From Eoetvoesiella caeni (GTDB lineage: Bacteria > Pseudomonadota > Gammaproteobacteria > Burkholderiales > Burkholderiaceae_B), in contig NZ_QNRQ01000011.1 of the NCBI RefSeq assembly GCF_003315175.1, positions 62,001 to 126,000 of the forward strand: a stretch of DNA of 64,000 nt, given 5' to 3'. The position numbers and the translations under genes were made by a program. Positions 29,141-37,955 of this stretch are shown here, piece after piece. Within the stretch, counting starts at the first letter, position 1; the number at the start of each line of letters is the position of its first letter. Below the pieces are notes generated by a model. It did no database searches and was not told the origin of the DNA. It worked only from the letters and a program-made list of their open reading frames with translations.

Positions 29141-30203
29141 ATCTTTCTTTGCTCTGAGCAAGAAGGATCAACACGAAGCGCTGGAACACGGGCGCGCTGA
29201 AACCGGCCGTCCGGCCCATCTGCTCGAAAAGGACGTGTGGGTGGTGTGGACGTTGCGCGCCCTGTTCGAGTCGCCGCTGTCAGCCGACCTGACCTTCAAG
29301 GGTGGCACGTCACTGTCGAAGGTCTACAAGGTCATCGACCGCTTCTCCGAAGACATCGACCTGACCTACGACATCCGCAAGCTGATCCCGGACCTGATCG
29401 GCCACGACGGAGAGTTGCCGGCCAGTCGCAGCCAAGCCGGCAAATGGACGCAGGCCGTGCGGCGTCGGCTACCTGAGTGGATCACGCAGAACGTGCAGCC
29501 GGTGATTCAGGCGGCCCTGACGCGCGAGCGTCTGGACGCCCGACTCGAACTCGGCGGCCAAGAGAACGACAAGCTGTTCCTACACTACCCAGCCCTAGCG
29601 CAAGGTACCGGGTATGTGGCACCCGTTGTCACGCTGGAATTCGGTGGCCGCGCCACCGGCGAACCGCACGAGGTATTTCAGGTGGCCTGTGATATAGCCG
29701 AGCATTTTCCTGGAGTGTCCTTTCCCACTGCCTCGCCTCTGGTCATGAGCGTCGCGCGCACCTTCTGGGAGAAGGCTACCGCAGCGCATGTGTTCTGCGC
29801 GCAGGGCCGCGTCCGCAATGAACGTTACGCGCGGCACTGGCATGACCTGGTCGCGATCGCACGAAGCGCCCACTTCGCTGCTGTCATGACCGATCGCATG
29901 GTGGCAACGGCCGTCGCCCATCACAAGTCGCACTTCTTCATTGAGAAGGACACCAACGGCCAAGTCATCGACTATGCAGCAGCGACTACGGGACATCTGA
30001 AAATCGTTCCCGAAGGCGAAGCCAAGGCCGCACTCGCAAAGGACTATGCGGCCATGCTGGCCGACGAAGTGATGGTTGGCAATGCCTTACCTTTTGACGA
30101 GTTGCTGAAGATATGCGCCGAACTCGAAGCGAAGATCAACAACTCTGTCGTAGACATCGACAATGATGACCAGAACCTAGGTCGTCAACCTTCTCCGCGA
30201 TAG
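29133..30203 (+). CDS. AbiEii/AbiGii-like nucleotidyltransferase toxin
   Basis: A 356-residue protein of the DUF1814 nucleotidyltransferase family. The catalytic signature is complete: GGTSLSK at 57-63 and EDIDLTYD at 73-80, giving the GS-x-DxD arrangement of the fold; a conserved FWEKATAAHVFC stretch follows in the C-terminal half. AbiEii toxins are reported to transfer nucleotides (GTP-binding) and arrest growth during phage infection. The GTG start lies inside the antitoxin gene. Only 5 bp separate it from the next gene, so the pair is fused into a longer operon. Confidence 0.88.
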   Translation: MAESFFALSKKDQHEALEHGRAETGRPAHLLEKDVWVVWTLRALFESPLSADLTFKGGTSLSKVYKVIDRFSEDIDLTYDIRKLIPDLIGHDGELPASRSQAGKWTQAVRRRLPEWITQNVQPVIQAALTRERLDARLELGGQENDKLFLHYPALAQGTGYVAPVVTLEFGGRATGEPHEVFQVACDIAEHFPGVSFPTASPLVMSVARTFWEKATAAHVFCAQGRVRNERYARHWHDLVAIARSAHFAAVMTDRMVATAVAHHKSHFFIEKDTNGQVIDYAAATTGHLKIVPEGEAKAALAKDYAAMLADEVMVGNALPFDELLKICAELEAKINNSVVDIDNDDQNLGRQPSPR

Positions 30204-30208
30204 TACGT

Positions 30209-31081
30209 ATGAGCAACATCCGATCTATCGACATGATGTTTCTTGACGATGTGTTCGAGATGGGGGGCGGCTATGTCCTCAATTTCTCGGATCGCACCTT
30301 CGCGCAGTTCTTCGCCGAAGAACTCAATATCGACATCGACGACCCGATCTATGCGCGCAATGGTGGGTCAAAAGCCAAGCGCCTACGCTGCTTCCTTCAA
30401 ACAGTCGATAAGGCAACTGTCGCCCGAACGCTAAACGCCCTATGGGTATACCGGGAAGCATTGCGACAACGCTCTGAGCAAGCCGACAAGATTCCGAACG
30501 CCCACGGCCGTCTCCTGTCCTTGCTCAATCGGCTTGAAGGCCGGCCGGAAAATTCCCAAGCGCCCAGTCAAGATCCCGTCCCGGCATTTGATCGCCAGAA
30601 GTTGGCCCAGATCAAGAGCAATCTCCTCGCGATGACGTCGCTGGAGGCTCATGCGCGTGGTTATGCCTTCGAGAAATTCTTGTGTGATTTGTTTGACACC
30701 TACGGGTTGGCGGCGCAAGAACCATTTCGTCTGAAGGGTGAGCAGATCGACGGCAGCTTTCAGTTTGGCAACGAGACCTATCTCGTCGAAGCCAAGTGGC
30801 ACGGCAAGCCCATCGGTGTCGCCGAGCTTCACACTTTTCACGGCAAGATCGAACAGAAGGCCGCCTGGACTAGGGGTCTATTCGTCAGCAACAGCGGTTT
30901 CACCGAAGACGGCCTCGCCGCATTCGGTCGTGGCAAGCGCGTCACCTGCATGGACGGCTATGATCTCTACGAGACCCTGAATCGGGAAATCCCCCTCAAC
31001 CACGTCCTCGAACGCAAGGTGCGTCGGGCGGCCGAAACCGGCTCACCCTTTGTACGTGTTCGCGACCTCTTTCCACATTGA
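30209..31081 (+). CDS. PD-(D/E)XK (Mrr-like) restriction-endonuclease-fold protein
   Basis: 290 residues in two parts. The C-terminal part (about 145-270) is a restriction-endonuclease-like domain: Glu155 in GYAFEKFL, Asp181 in GEQIDGSF and Glu194-x-Lys196 in YLVEAKWHGK form the E..D..ExK site, followed by GLFVSNSGFTEDGLAAFGRG as in Mrr-type nucleases. The N-terminal ~85 residues (GGGYVLNFSDRTFAQFFAEELNIDIDD, GGSKAKRLRCFL) form a compact domain I do not recognise with certainty. It lies between the toxin-antitoxin pair (5-bp gap) and the HamA-like gene (18-bp gap), so it is probably a functional part of this defence cassette. Confidence 0.8.
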   Translation: MSNIRSIDMMFLDDVFEMGGGYVLNFSDRTFAQFFAEELNIDIDDPIYARNGGSKAKRLRCFLQTVDKATVARTLNALWVYREALRQRSEQADKIPNAHGRLLSLLNRLEGRPENSQAPSQDPVPAFDRQKLAQIKSNLLAMTSLEAHARGYAFEKFLCDLFDTYGLAAQEPFRLKGEQIDGSFQFGNETYLVEAKWHGKPIGVAELHTFHGKIEQKAAWTRGLFVSNSGFTEDGLAAFGRGKRVTCMDGYDLYETLNREIPLNHVLERKVRRAAETGSPFVRVRDLFPH

Positions 31082-31099
31082 TCCGCAAGGGGGGCGAAG

Positions 31100-31879
31100 A
31101 TGGCGCAGTTCAATACTTGGTGTAGCTTGACCAATTCGGCCGTTGGCAACCATGGTCTTTGCGTCCTGACCAGTAATCCAGCAAATCTGGCGAGTGGAAT
31201 TCAGGCGACGGCGGCGGTCATACCAAACCACTATGCTGCTGAGGAACAGGTTGCGCGGGCTCTCGCCCGCCTCGGTAAACCGGCCGCAGCCGCGCTGATC
31301 CAGGGCAAGTTGCCAACCACCAAGACGATCCGCTCCGGCGATCTTGGTGAGATCTATGCGACCGAATGGATCGACACGCATAGCGGTGGCTACCGCGCGC
31401 CCATCAAACGTCTGCGCTGGAAGGATCATCGCAACATGGCGATGCGCGGCGACGATGTAATTGGACTTCTCCAAGACCCACAGACCCAACGCCTGTACTT
31501 TCTAAAGACTGAGGCTAAGAGCCGTGTCACGCTGACGGCGCAAGTCCTCGCCGCTGCTCGGGCTGGGCTGGACAAGGATGGCGGGCTCCCCTCCGCTCAT
31601 GCGCTCTCCTTCATTTCCGCCCGGCTTCTCGAACTGGACAACGCTCCACTAGCCGATGCCATCGACGCTGCCCTTCTGAAACATGGCATTCCCGTCGAAA
31701 GTGTCCGCCATCTGCTGTTCACCTTTTCTGGCAACACCCCGGACGCTCTTCTCACCGCATCGTTGCAATCCTATCCGGGAACGATCACACAATGGGGCGT
31801 CGGACTGCGCGTCGAGGGACACGCAGCGTTCGTCGGCGCCGTCTATGATCAGGTGATCGCCAATGCCAACAACGCCTGA
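31100..31879 (+). CDS. hamA: HamA-like DUF1837 nuclease (Hachiman system)
   Basis: 259 residues matching the HamA/DUF1837 pattern: GDLGEIYATEWI (Glu84), RLRWKDHRNMAMRGDDVIG (Asp118/Asp119) and the catalytic-type ExK in LKTEAKSR (Glu138, Lys140). In Hachiman anti-phage defence HamA is a nuclease held by the helicase HamB and released on DNA damage or infection. The gene is followed by a large helicase gene overlapping it by 17 bp, the expected HamA-HamB arrangement. The ribosome site is a G run (AAGGGGGG) about 6 nt ahead of the ATG. Family call from motif pattern and context only. Confidence 0.78.
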   Translation: MAQFNTWCSLTNSAVGNHGLCVLTSNPANLASGIQATAAVIPNHYAAEEQVARALARLGKPAAAALIQGKLPTTKTIRSGDLGEIYATEWIDTHSGGYRAPIKRLRWKDHRNMAMRGDDVIGLLQDPQTQRLYFLKTEAKSRVTLTAQVLAAARAGLDKDGGLPSAHALSFISARLLELDNAPLADAIDAALLKHGIPVESVRHLLFTFSGNTPDALLTASLQSYPGTITQWGVGLRVEGHAAFVGAVYDQVIANANNA

Positions 31880-34800
31880 GACCATCGTTGCGGGTATCAA
31901 CGAGGCGGCAGCGGCAGGTTTTCGCGGCCGCCTCATCGCCCGCGGCCAAGCACGCGCCATGATCTGGCGCGATGGCGCCCTACCACCGGATGCACCTGCC
32001 TTCTCTCCTCAGCTCAGCTACGACCTGCATTCCTATGGTTATGCCATGCTTGGGCTCGGTCTGCGTCTCCGTGAGCTAGGTGGTGACGCTGCGCAGGCCC
32101 GTGTCGCTTTCGAGCAAGCCGCAACTGCTCTGGAGGCAGTTATGGCCAGAGGAAACCCTGGGGAAGCTGATCGAGACTTCCACTTCATCATGACCGCAGC
32201 GAGCTATCACCTGGCTCGGCTGTCTGCACGGGCCTACTCGCTCCTCACTATCGTTGAAACCGAGGAAAATTTCTCGCCGATAGAGCGGGCCTTGGCCCTC
32301 CTGATGCTCCGCAATATCGACGGCCTCCGAACCATGTCGCTGGACTACAGGGTTTTGGGGACCGGAAGTGACGAGCAGATCACTGCCACAATCCAGGGGC
32401 ATCTGGATCAGATCGAAGCAGCCGTAGGCCAGGCAGGCGACGAAAACGCCTTTCTTTTCGACAGCCTGGATACGGCGCTTACCGACTCTTTTCTCGCCGC
32501 CATGTCTCTGTTCTTGCTGGCGCTGGAGCGTGGCGAACGGCAGATTCTCGACCAAGCTTTAGCCCGCCTCCAAGAAAGCCTGAGCGTCTGCAGCGAAATG
32601 AACTTGCTGCCCCAATGGTGGGCGCATCGCGTGGCGATCCATATCTTGCCCGATCTCTGGTCCAATACCTTCCACGAAAAGGTGCCGATGCTGCCGATTG
32701 GTGGAGCCGCCGCCGATTGGCCTCGCCTCCGTGATTTATTCATTGCCTCTCTGCTGAATCGGCCAAGAGCTGAAGTTGATCTATGGCCCTCGCAGATCGA
32801 AGCCGCAACGCGCGCTGTCGATCAGTCCGACGACCTAGTGGTTTCGCTGCCCACCAGCGCCGGCAAAACCAGAATTGCCGAGCTGTGCATCTTGCGCTGC
32901 CTCGCCGCAGGCAAGCGCGTCGTCTTCGTAACACCGCTCAGGGCGCTGTCCGCCCAGACTGAAGTGACGCTACAGCGAACCTTCGGGCCACTCGGTAAAA
33001 CCATCTCCGCCCTCTACGGCAGCATTGGAGTGAGTGGCTTCGATGAGGATTCGATTCGCGAGCGCGATATCGTCGTCGCTACCCCTGAAAAGCTCGATTT
33101 CGCGCTGCGTAACGATCCTTCACTGCTCGATGATGTCGGCCTTCTTGTCTTCGACGAAGGCCACATGATTGGCATGAACGAGCGCGAGATCCGCTACGAG
33201 GTGCAAATCCAGCGACTCCTTCGGCGTGCCGATGCACACGATCGCCGTATCGTCTGCCTGTCGGCGATCCTTCCCGATGGGGATCAACTGGATGATTTCG
33301 CGGCGTGGCTCCGCCGCGACCATCCCGGCGGCCTAATCAAGAACGATTGGAGGCCGACGCGACTGCGGTTCGGCGAGGTCGTCTGGAACTCGCCCTTTGC
33401 TCGACTCAACCTTCGCGTCGGCGACGAGCGTCCATGGGTACAGCGATTCCTCACCGGATTTGCCCCTCCGGACTTCGTACCACCAAAGCGACGTCGCACG
33501 CGCCTCTTCCCGAAAGATCAGCGCGAGCTTAGCCTGGCGACAGCCTGGCGACTCGTTGATGATGGCCAGACGGCCCTTATCTTCTGCCCAGAACGCCGGA
33601 GCGTTGAGCCCTTCGCCGACGTTATTGTCGATCTCCACGAGCGCGGCGCACTTCGCTCGCTTCTTGAAGTCGATCCGAATGTGCTGAACGCAGCGGTCAC
33701 GCTCGGAGAGGAATGGCTTGGGCCAAACAGTGCGCTCCTAAAGTGCCTGAGGTTGGGCGTTGCCCTACATCATGGCGCCCTACCGACGGCTTATCGCAAG
33801 GAGATCGAGCGCCTTCTTCGGGAAGGTATTCTGAAAGTCACGATTTCCTCACCGACCCTTGCCCAAGGGCTGAATCTCTCGGCCACGGCTGTTGTCATGC
33901 ACTCGCTTCACCGCAACGGCGCGCTCATCGAGGTTTCCGAATTCAAGAACGTCATCGGCCGAGCGGGTCGAGCCTACGTTGATGTGGAAGGCATCGTACT
34001 CTTTCCGATGTTCGATGAGGTCGCGAGAAAGCGGCTCAATTGGGAGAGCCTCATCAGCAACGTGGGCGCTCGGGAGATGGAGAGCGGACTTGTTCGGCTC
34101 GTCGCAGCGCTACTGAGTCGGATGCACGTCAGCATCGGTGACGACCTCGCCCAGCTTGTCGAATACGTGGCGAACAATGCTCAAGCGTGGACGTTCCCTG
34201 AGATAGCCAATGAGTCTCCCGAAGATCGCGAACGCGCGCTTGCCGAGTGGGAACGGCGCGTCGCTACGCTTGATACCGCCATCCTGAGCCTGATCGGCGA
34301 GAACGACATCCCAGATGACGGCATTGAAACTGCGCTTGATGACATTCTCCAGTCTTCCCTGTGGCAACGCCGCCTACTGCGCCAGAATGAACAGGTGCAG
34401 CAGACTCTAAAGGCGGGGCTACTCGCGCGCAGCCGATTGATCTGGGCGCAGTCCACGGCTCCCCAGCGGAGAGGGTACTTCCTCGCCGGCGTTGGATTGG
34501 CAACTGGCCACGCTCTTGACGCGATTGCAGAGGGGGCCAACCTACTGCTGGTTCAGGCCAATGCAGCGCTTCTTACCAACAACGCAGAAGAAGCGATCGC
34601 GGCGATCACCAACCTCGCTGAGCAGGTGTTCGCCTTCTATCCGTTCATGCCAGACTCCTTGCCTGACAACTGGCACGACATCCTGCGCTGCTGGTTGCTC
34701 GGCCAGCCGCTAGCGGGCATTGTCGCTGGCCAGGAGTCGGAGACCCTTCAGTTTATCGAAGGCGGTCTCGTCTATCGTCTGCCGTGGGCCATGGAGGCCA

Positions 34801-35375
34801 TACGAGTGCGGGCCGCCGCCAACGGCGATACTGTCGCTGACCTGGAACTTGAGGATTTTGAACTTGGCTTAGCTGTCCCCGCTGTCGAAACAGGCACGAT
34901 GAATCGTTCAGCCTCGATTCTGATCCAAGCCGGCTTCAGTTCCAGACTCGCCGCTATAAAGGCCGTCGCCGATACGGCGGCAACTTTCACTACCAGCCAG
35001 GCATTGAAGCTCTGGCTCAATTCCGAAGCTATCGCCATGTGGAGTGCACTGCCGGATTGGCCCACTGCAGAGACCAAGGCGATGTGGATCGAATTCGCGC
35101 AAAGCTTCACGCCAGCCGACAGGCGAACTTGGACTGAACGCCGCTATTGGGCCGGCGTCGCTTGGTATGGCGTCCCGGTCCCACCTGGTGCGCCTGTCAG
35201 GCTCCATCACTGGAACGGTCAGCCGATCGTCCTATCAGGAGAGGGGCTTCCCATGGGCACCCTTCAGGCTGCGCTCAACCCAGTTCGGAGCGGCCTAATG
35301 CGGGCCACAGTGTCTCAAGAGCCCGGCAGAATCGACCTGAGTTATTTAGGCCCCGACGATTTGTGGCAGGTGTAA
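31863..35375 (+). CDS. hamB: HamB-like Ski2-type DEAD/DEAH helicase (Hachiman system)
   Basis: A 1170-residue superfamily 2 helicase. The N-terminal ~310 residues are mostly helical, without a known motif. The helicase core has motif I PTSAGKT at about 330-336, motif II DEGH at about 430, motif III-like LSAILPDGDQLDDFA, and motif VI in KNVIGRAGRAY near 700, the Ski2-like form. A winged-helix/ratchet region and a long C-terminal domain follow. It is the last gene of the five-gene operon and converges on the trb operon of the ICE, only 59 bp from its end. The HamB assignment rests on the pairing with the DUF1837 gene. Confidence 0.8.
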   Translation: MPTTPETIVAGINEAAAAGFRGRLIARGQARAMIWRDGALPPDAPAFSPQLSYDLHSYGYAMLGLGLRLRELGGDAAQARVAFEQAATALEAVMARGNPGEADRDFHFIMTAASYHLARLSARAYSLLTIVETEENFSPIERALALLMLRNIDGLRTMSLDYRVLGTGSDEQITATIQGHLDQIEAAVGQAGDENAFLFDSLDTALTDSFLAAMSLFLLALERGERQILDQALARLQESLSVCSEMNLLPQWWAHRVAIHILPDLWSNTFHEKVPMLPIGGAAADWPRLRDLFIASLLNRPRAEVDLWPSQIEAATRAVDQSDDLVVSLPTSAGKTRIAELCILRCLAAGKRVVFVTPLRALSAQTEVTLQRTFGPLGKTISALYGSIGVSGFDEDSIRERDIVVATPEKLDFALRNDPSLLDDVGLLVFDEGHMIGMNEREIRYEVQIQRLLRRADAHDRRIVCLSAILPDGDQLDDFAAWLRRDHPGGLIKNDWRPTRLRFGEVVWNSPFARLNLRVGDERPWVQRFLTGFAPPDFVPPKRRRTRLFPKDQRELSLATAWRLVDDGQTALIFCPERRSVEPFADVIVDLHERGALRSLLEVDPNVLNAAVTLGEEWLGPNSALLKCLRLGVALHHGALPTAYRKEIERLLREGILKVTISSPTLAQGLNLSATAVVMHSLHRNGALIEVSEFKNVIGRAGRAYVDVEGIVLFPMFDEVARKRLNWESLISNVGAREMESGLVRLVAALLSRMHVSIGDDLAQLVEYVANNAQAWTFPEIANESPEDRERALAEWERRVATLDTAILSLIGENDIPDDGIETALDDILQSSLWQRRLLRQNEQVQQTLKAGLLARSRLIWAQSTAPQRRGYFLAGVGLATGHALDAIAEGANLLLVQANAALLTNNAEEAIAAITNLAEQVFAFYPFMPDSLPDNWHDILRCWLLGQPLAGIVAGQESETLQFIEGGLVYRLPWAMEAIRVRAAANGDTVADLELEDFELGLAVPAVETGTMNRSASILIQAGFSSRLAAIKAVADTAATFTTSQALKLWLNSEAIAMWSALPDWPTAETKAMWIEFAQSFTPADRRTWTERRYWAGVAWYGVPVPPGAPVRLHHWNGQPIVLSGEGLPMGTLQAALNPVRSGLMRATVSQEPGRIDLSYLGPDDLWQV

Positions 35376-35434
35376 CTCCCAATCTCCAAACTATGGATGA
35401 AGAAAGCAGGTAGCGTCGTATCGTCGGGAGACCT

Positions 35435-35665
35435 TCATGCGCCGACTTTGGAGGCAATCACCTTCCTGAATCCCCGATCCCGCGCAATGAACGCCTCCAG
35501 CATGTGCGGGATCAGCGTCACCGCATCGACCGCTTCGCCGTAGGTCTGCCCATGCAACGTGGCGTAACGGTCGAGGTCGGCCTTCAGGCTGGCCGGACAT
35601 GCAAAGGTCAGCTTGACGGTTTCGCTCTTGGGCAGCGGGCCGAGCCGCAGCTTGTTCGTGTTCAT
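35435..35665 (-). CDS. DUF2274 protein at the end of the trb operon
   Basis: A 76-residue protein, MNTNKLRLGPLPKSETVKLT..., of the small family regularly found after trbI in Tn4371-type ICEs. The pattern (short strand KTVKLTFACPAS-like, then a helix KADLDRYATLHG) suggests a ribbon-helix-helix DNA-binding fold. Its ATG overlaps the trbI stop (ATGA). No terminator was seen in the 59 bp to the convergent helicase gene. Confidence 0.82.
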   Translation of the reverse strand: MNTNKLRLGPLPKSETVKLTFACPASLKADLDRYATLHGQTYGEAVDAVTLIPHMLEAFIARDRGFRKVIASKVGA

Positions 35666-36957
35666 TGCGAGGCTCCCCTGTTGAAGAACAGCGGTTGGTA
35701 CGGACGCAGCACCAGGTCGCGGTTGACGATGATGCGCACCGGCAGGCCGGGGCGAGCCGTCAGCGTGGGCTGGATGTTCATGTTGCGCCGGGTCATCTCC
35801 TGGCCGATCTGGTTCACGCTGTCCTGCACGCTGTCGCGGCCGGCAATGACGACGCGATCCCCGCCCTGGCGATTCTCCGGGGCGGCCAGTTCGGCGCCGA
35901 CGCCCAGCAGCGTGGTCAGCACCGCGCCGGCGAAGATGCGATCCCAATGCCAATCGACACCATCCTCCAGGCCCGCGTAACCGGCCGGGTCCGTGCCCAC
36001 GAGGTTGTCGAGCTGGCTTGATGAGGTGTCCGGCAGGATCAGCCGGTGCCACACCATCTGGAGTCGGGTCTGCCCGTAGCTGACCTGGCTGTTGTAGCGG
36101 CCCAGGATGCGCGAGCCCTGCGGGATCAGCAGATGGCGGCCGGTGGCCGTGTCGTAGATCGGCTCCGTCACCGTGGCGATCACGTCGCCCGGTAGGTCGG
36201 ACTTGATGCCCGTCACCAGTGCGCCCGCGATCACCGTGCCGGCCATCACCTGATACGGCGAGGCAGGTAGTTGCAGGTTGCCAGAATTGCGGGTTTGCAC
36301 AGGACCGGCATTGCTCAGAAACGCTTCCTTCTGGTCCTGCCGGTTCTGCACGGCGGTGGGATCGCCCGGCTGCGCGGCCGTCGAAGCCGGTCCGGCGGCC
36401 AGCGGATCGAAACCCGCCAGTCCGGTCAGCGGTGGGGTTCCTGCCATGCTCTGAGTGGGAGGGGCTACGGCGGCGCGCTGTCCGCCCGTGCTGAAGAACA
36501 CGGACGAAGCCGCCGCTTCCTCGGCCTCCTTGAGCCGCGCTAGGCGCTCGGCTTCGGCCGGGTCATAGCCCGGTTGCGAGTAACCCTGCGCTCGCTGTTC
36601 GGCGCGCAGGATCGGTGCTCCGAGGTCGCCGGGTAGCGGTTCGCCCAGCTCCGGCGGCAGCGGTGGCAAGGTCGGCGGTAGTTGCGAATAGTCGATGGGC
36701 AACTGCGCCAGCCCTTCGGAGCGCGACACGCGATCGACGTTGTACAACTCGGTCGGCTCGCCTGCGCCACGGCGCTGCGGTGCTTGCAGCGACCAGAGCG
36801 TTGCGCCCAATACGGCGGCGGCCACGCTGCCGACCAGAACTGCCAGCATGCGCCGGTTCAACCGCGTGACGGGACGCGGCTGCGCCCGCAGGGCGACTTG
36901 TTCCGGCGCCAGCTTCGGGGCGGCGCCAAGCATGTCCGGAGAATCGTCCTGGCTCAT
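35662..36957 (-). CDS. trbI: Conjugal transfer protein TrbI (VirB10-like)
   Basis: 431 residues. One TM (RRMLAVLVGSVAAAVLGATLW, about 35-55), a Pro-rich periplasmic stretch (LPPTLPPLPPELGEPLPGD) and the C-terminal VirB10 beta-barrel domain (VMAGTVIAGALVTGIKSDLPG, LLIPQGSRILGRYNS). VirB10 proteins span both membranes as part of the type IV secretion core with VirB7/VirB9. Separated by 2 bp from trbG; start at 36957 gives the usual MSQDD N-terminus. Confidence 0.93.
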   Translation of the reverse strand: MSQDDSPDMLGAAPKLAPEQVALRAQPRPVTRLNRRMLAVLVGSVAAAVLGATLWSLQAPQRRGAGEPTELYNVDRVSRSEGLAQLPIDYSQLPPTLPPLPPELGEPLPGDLGAPILRAEQRAQGYSQPGYDPAEAERLARLKEAEEAAASSVFFSTGGQRAAVAPPTQSMAGTPPLTGLAGFDPLAAGPASTAAQPGDPTAVQNRQDQKEAFLSNAGPVQTRNSGNLQLPASPYQVMAGTVIAGALVTGIKSDLPGDVIATVTEPIYDTATGRHLLIPQGSRILGRYNSQVSYGQTRLQMVWHRLILPDTSSSQLDNLVGTDPAGYAGLEDGVDWHWDRIFAGAVLTTLLGVGAELAAPENRQGGDRVVIAGRDSVQDSVNQIGQEMTRRNMNIQPTLTARPGLPVRIIVNRDLVLRPYQPLFFNRGASQ

Positions 36958-36959
36958 GG

Positions 36960-37955
36960 TCAGTTCCTCCGCGCGCCCGTCGTGCCGTCCGTGCGCTCGA
37001 TGCGCACCACGTCGCCCTTGTCGCCACCCAGGCGCAATTCGGCCGCGCCGAACAGCCGGTCCACGATGTAGTACGGCGACCGGAAGCGGTAGTTCACGAG
37101 TTGGCCATCGCCCTGTGCGCCGATCACGAACAGTGGCGGCAACTCGCCCTGTGCGATGCCGCCGGGAAACTGGATGTAGACTTTCTCGCCGTCGTCGAAG
37201 GCGCGCAGCGGCTTCCACGGTGTATTGCTACCGCTGATCGCGTAGCGGAAGCGGATGTTCTCCAGCGACAGGCCCGTATCGAGCGGCGCCGCCGTCTGCG
37301 CCGCCCGCGCCTGGCGCTGCAAGGCCAGCATGCGGTCGCGCGGATAGTCCCAGGACACCGACGCCATCCACGCCTTTTCGGTCGAAGTCAGTTCGATCAG
37401 ATAGGTGCGGCGGCTGGTGGTGATGACCAGATTGGTCTTGAGGCCGGTGCGGATCGGCTTGACCAGCACGTTGACGCGCAGTTCGCCGCCGGCGCCGCTC
37501 GACGTATCGCCGACGATCCAGCGCACCGTGTCGCCGGCGGCGACCGTCACCAGTTCCTCGCCGGGCTGGAGTGTAATCACCGTGACCCGCTCGGGACTCG
37601 TATAGACCTGGTACAGCGCGCCGTCGGTAAACGGCCAGACCTGAATCGCATTGATGTAGCCTTCGCGCGTGGGCGCCATGCGCGCTTCCTCGTTGGCGCG
37701 GGATACGCGCACGCGCTCGTCCTCCGGCTCGGGTGTCACCTCCGTTTCCGCGAGTTCGGGCAGCGGCATCAACTGCCCCGGTAGCGGCAAAGGCTCCGGC
37801 ACCGCAACCACTTCCATCGGCAGAGGTGGTTCGGGCAAGGGCTGCGCCTGCACCGGCTCGTCGAGCGTGATGCTCGGTGGCTTGCGTGGCGTGGCGCAGC
37901 CCGCCAGCGTGACGGCAATCAATGCAACAGCATAAAAGCGCAAAGACGGTTTCAT
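36960..37955 (-). CDS. trbG: Conjugal transfer protein TrbG (VirB9-like)
   Basis: 331 residues with a signal peptide and lipobox-like LAGC at about 17-20, so probably an outer-membrane-linked lipoprotein, then a Pro/Glu-rich linker and the VirB9 domain (YQVYTSPERVTVITLQPGEEL, VYIQFPGGIAQGELPPLFVIG). It forms the outer-membrane core complex with TrbI. Overlaps trbF by 4 bp. Confidence 0.93.
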   Translation of the reverse strand: MKPSLRFYAVALIAVTLAGCATPRKPPSITLDEPVQAQPLPEPPLPMEVVAVPEPLPLPGQLMPLPELAETEVTPEPEDERVRVSRANEEARMAPTREGYINAIQVWPFTDGALYQVYTSPERVTVITLQPGEELVTVAAGDTVRWIVGDTSSGAGGELRVNVLVKPIRTGLKTNLVITTSRRTYLIELTSTEKAWMASVSWDYPRDRMLALQRQARAAQTAAPLDTGLSLENIRFRYAISGSNTPWKPLRAFDDGEKVYIQFPGGIAQGELPPLFVIGAQGDGQLVNYRFRSPYYIVDRLFGAAELRLGGDKGDVVRIERTDGTTGARRN

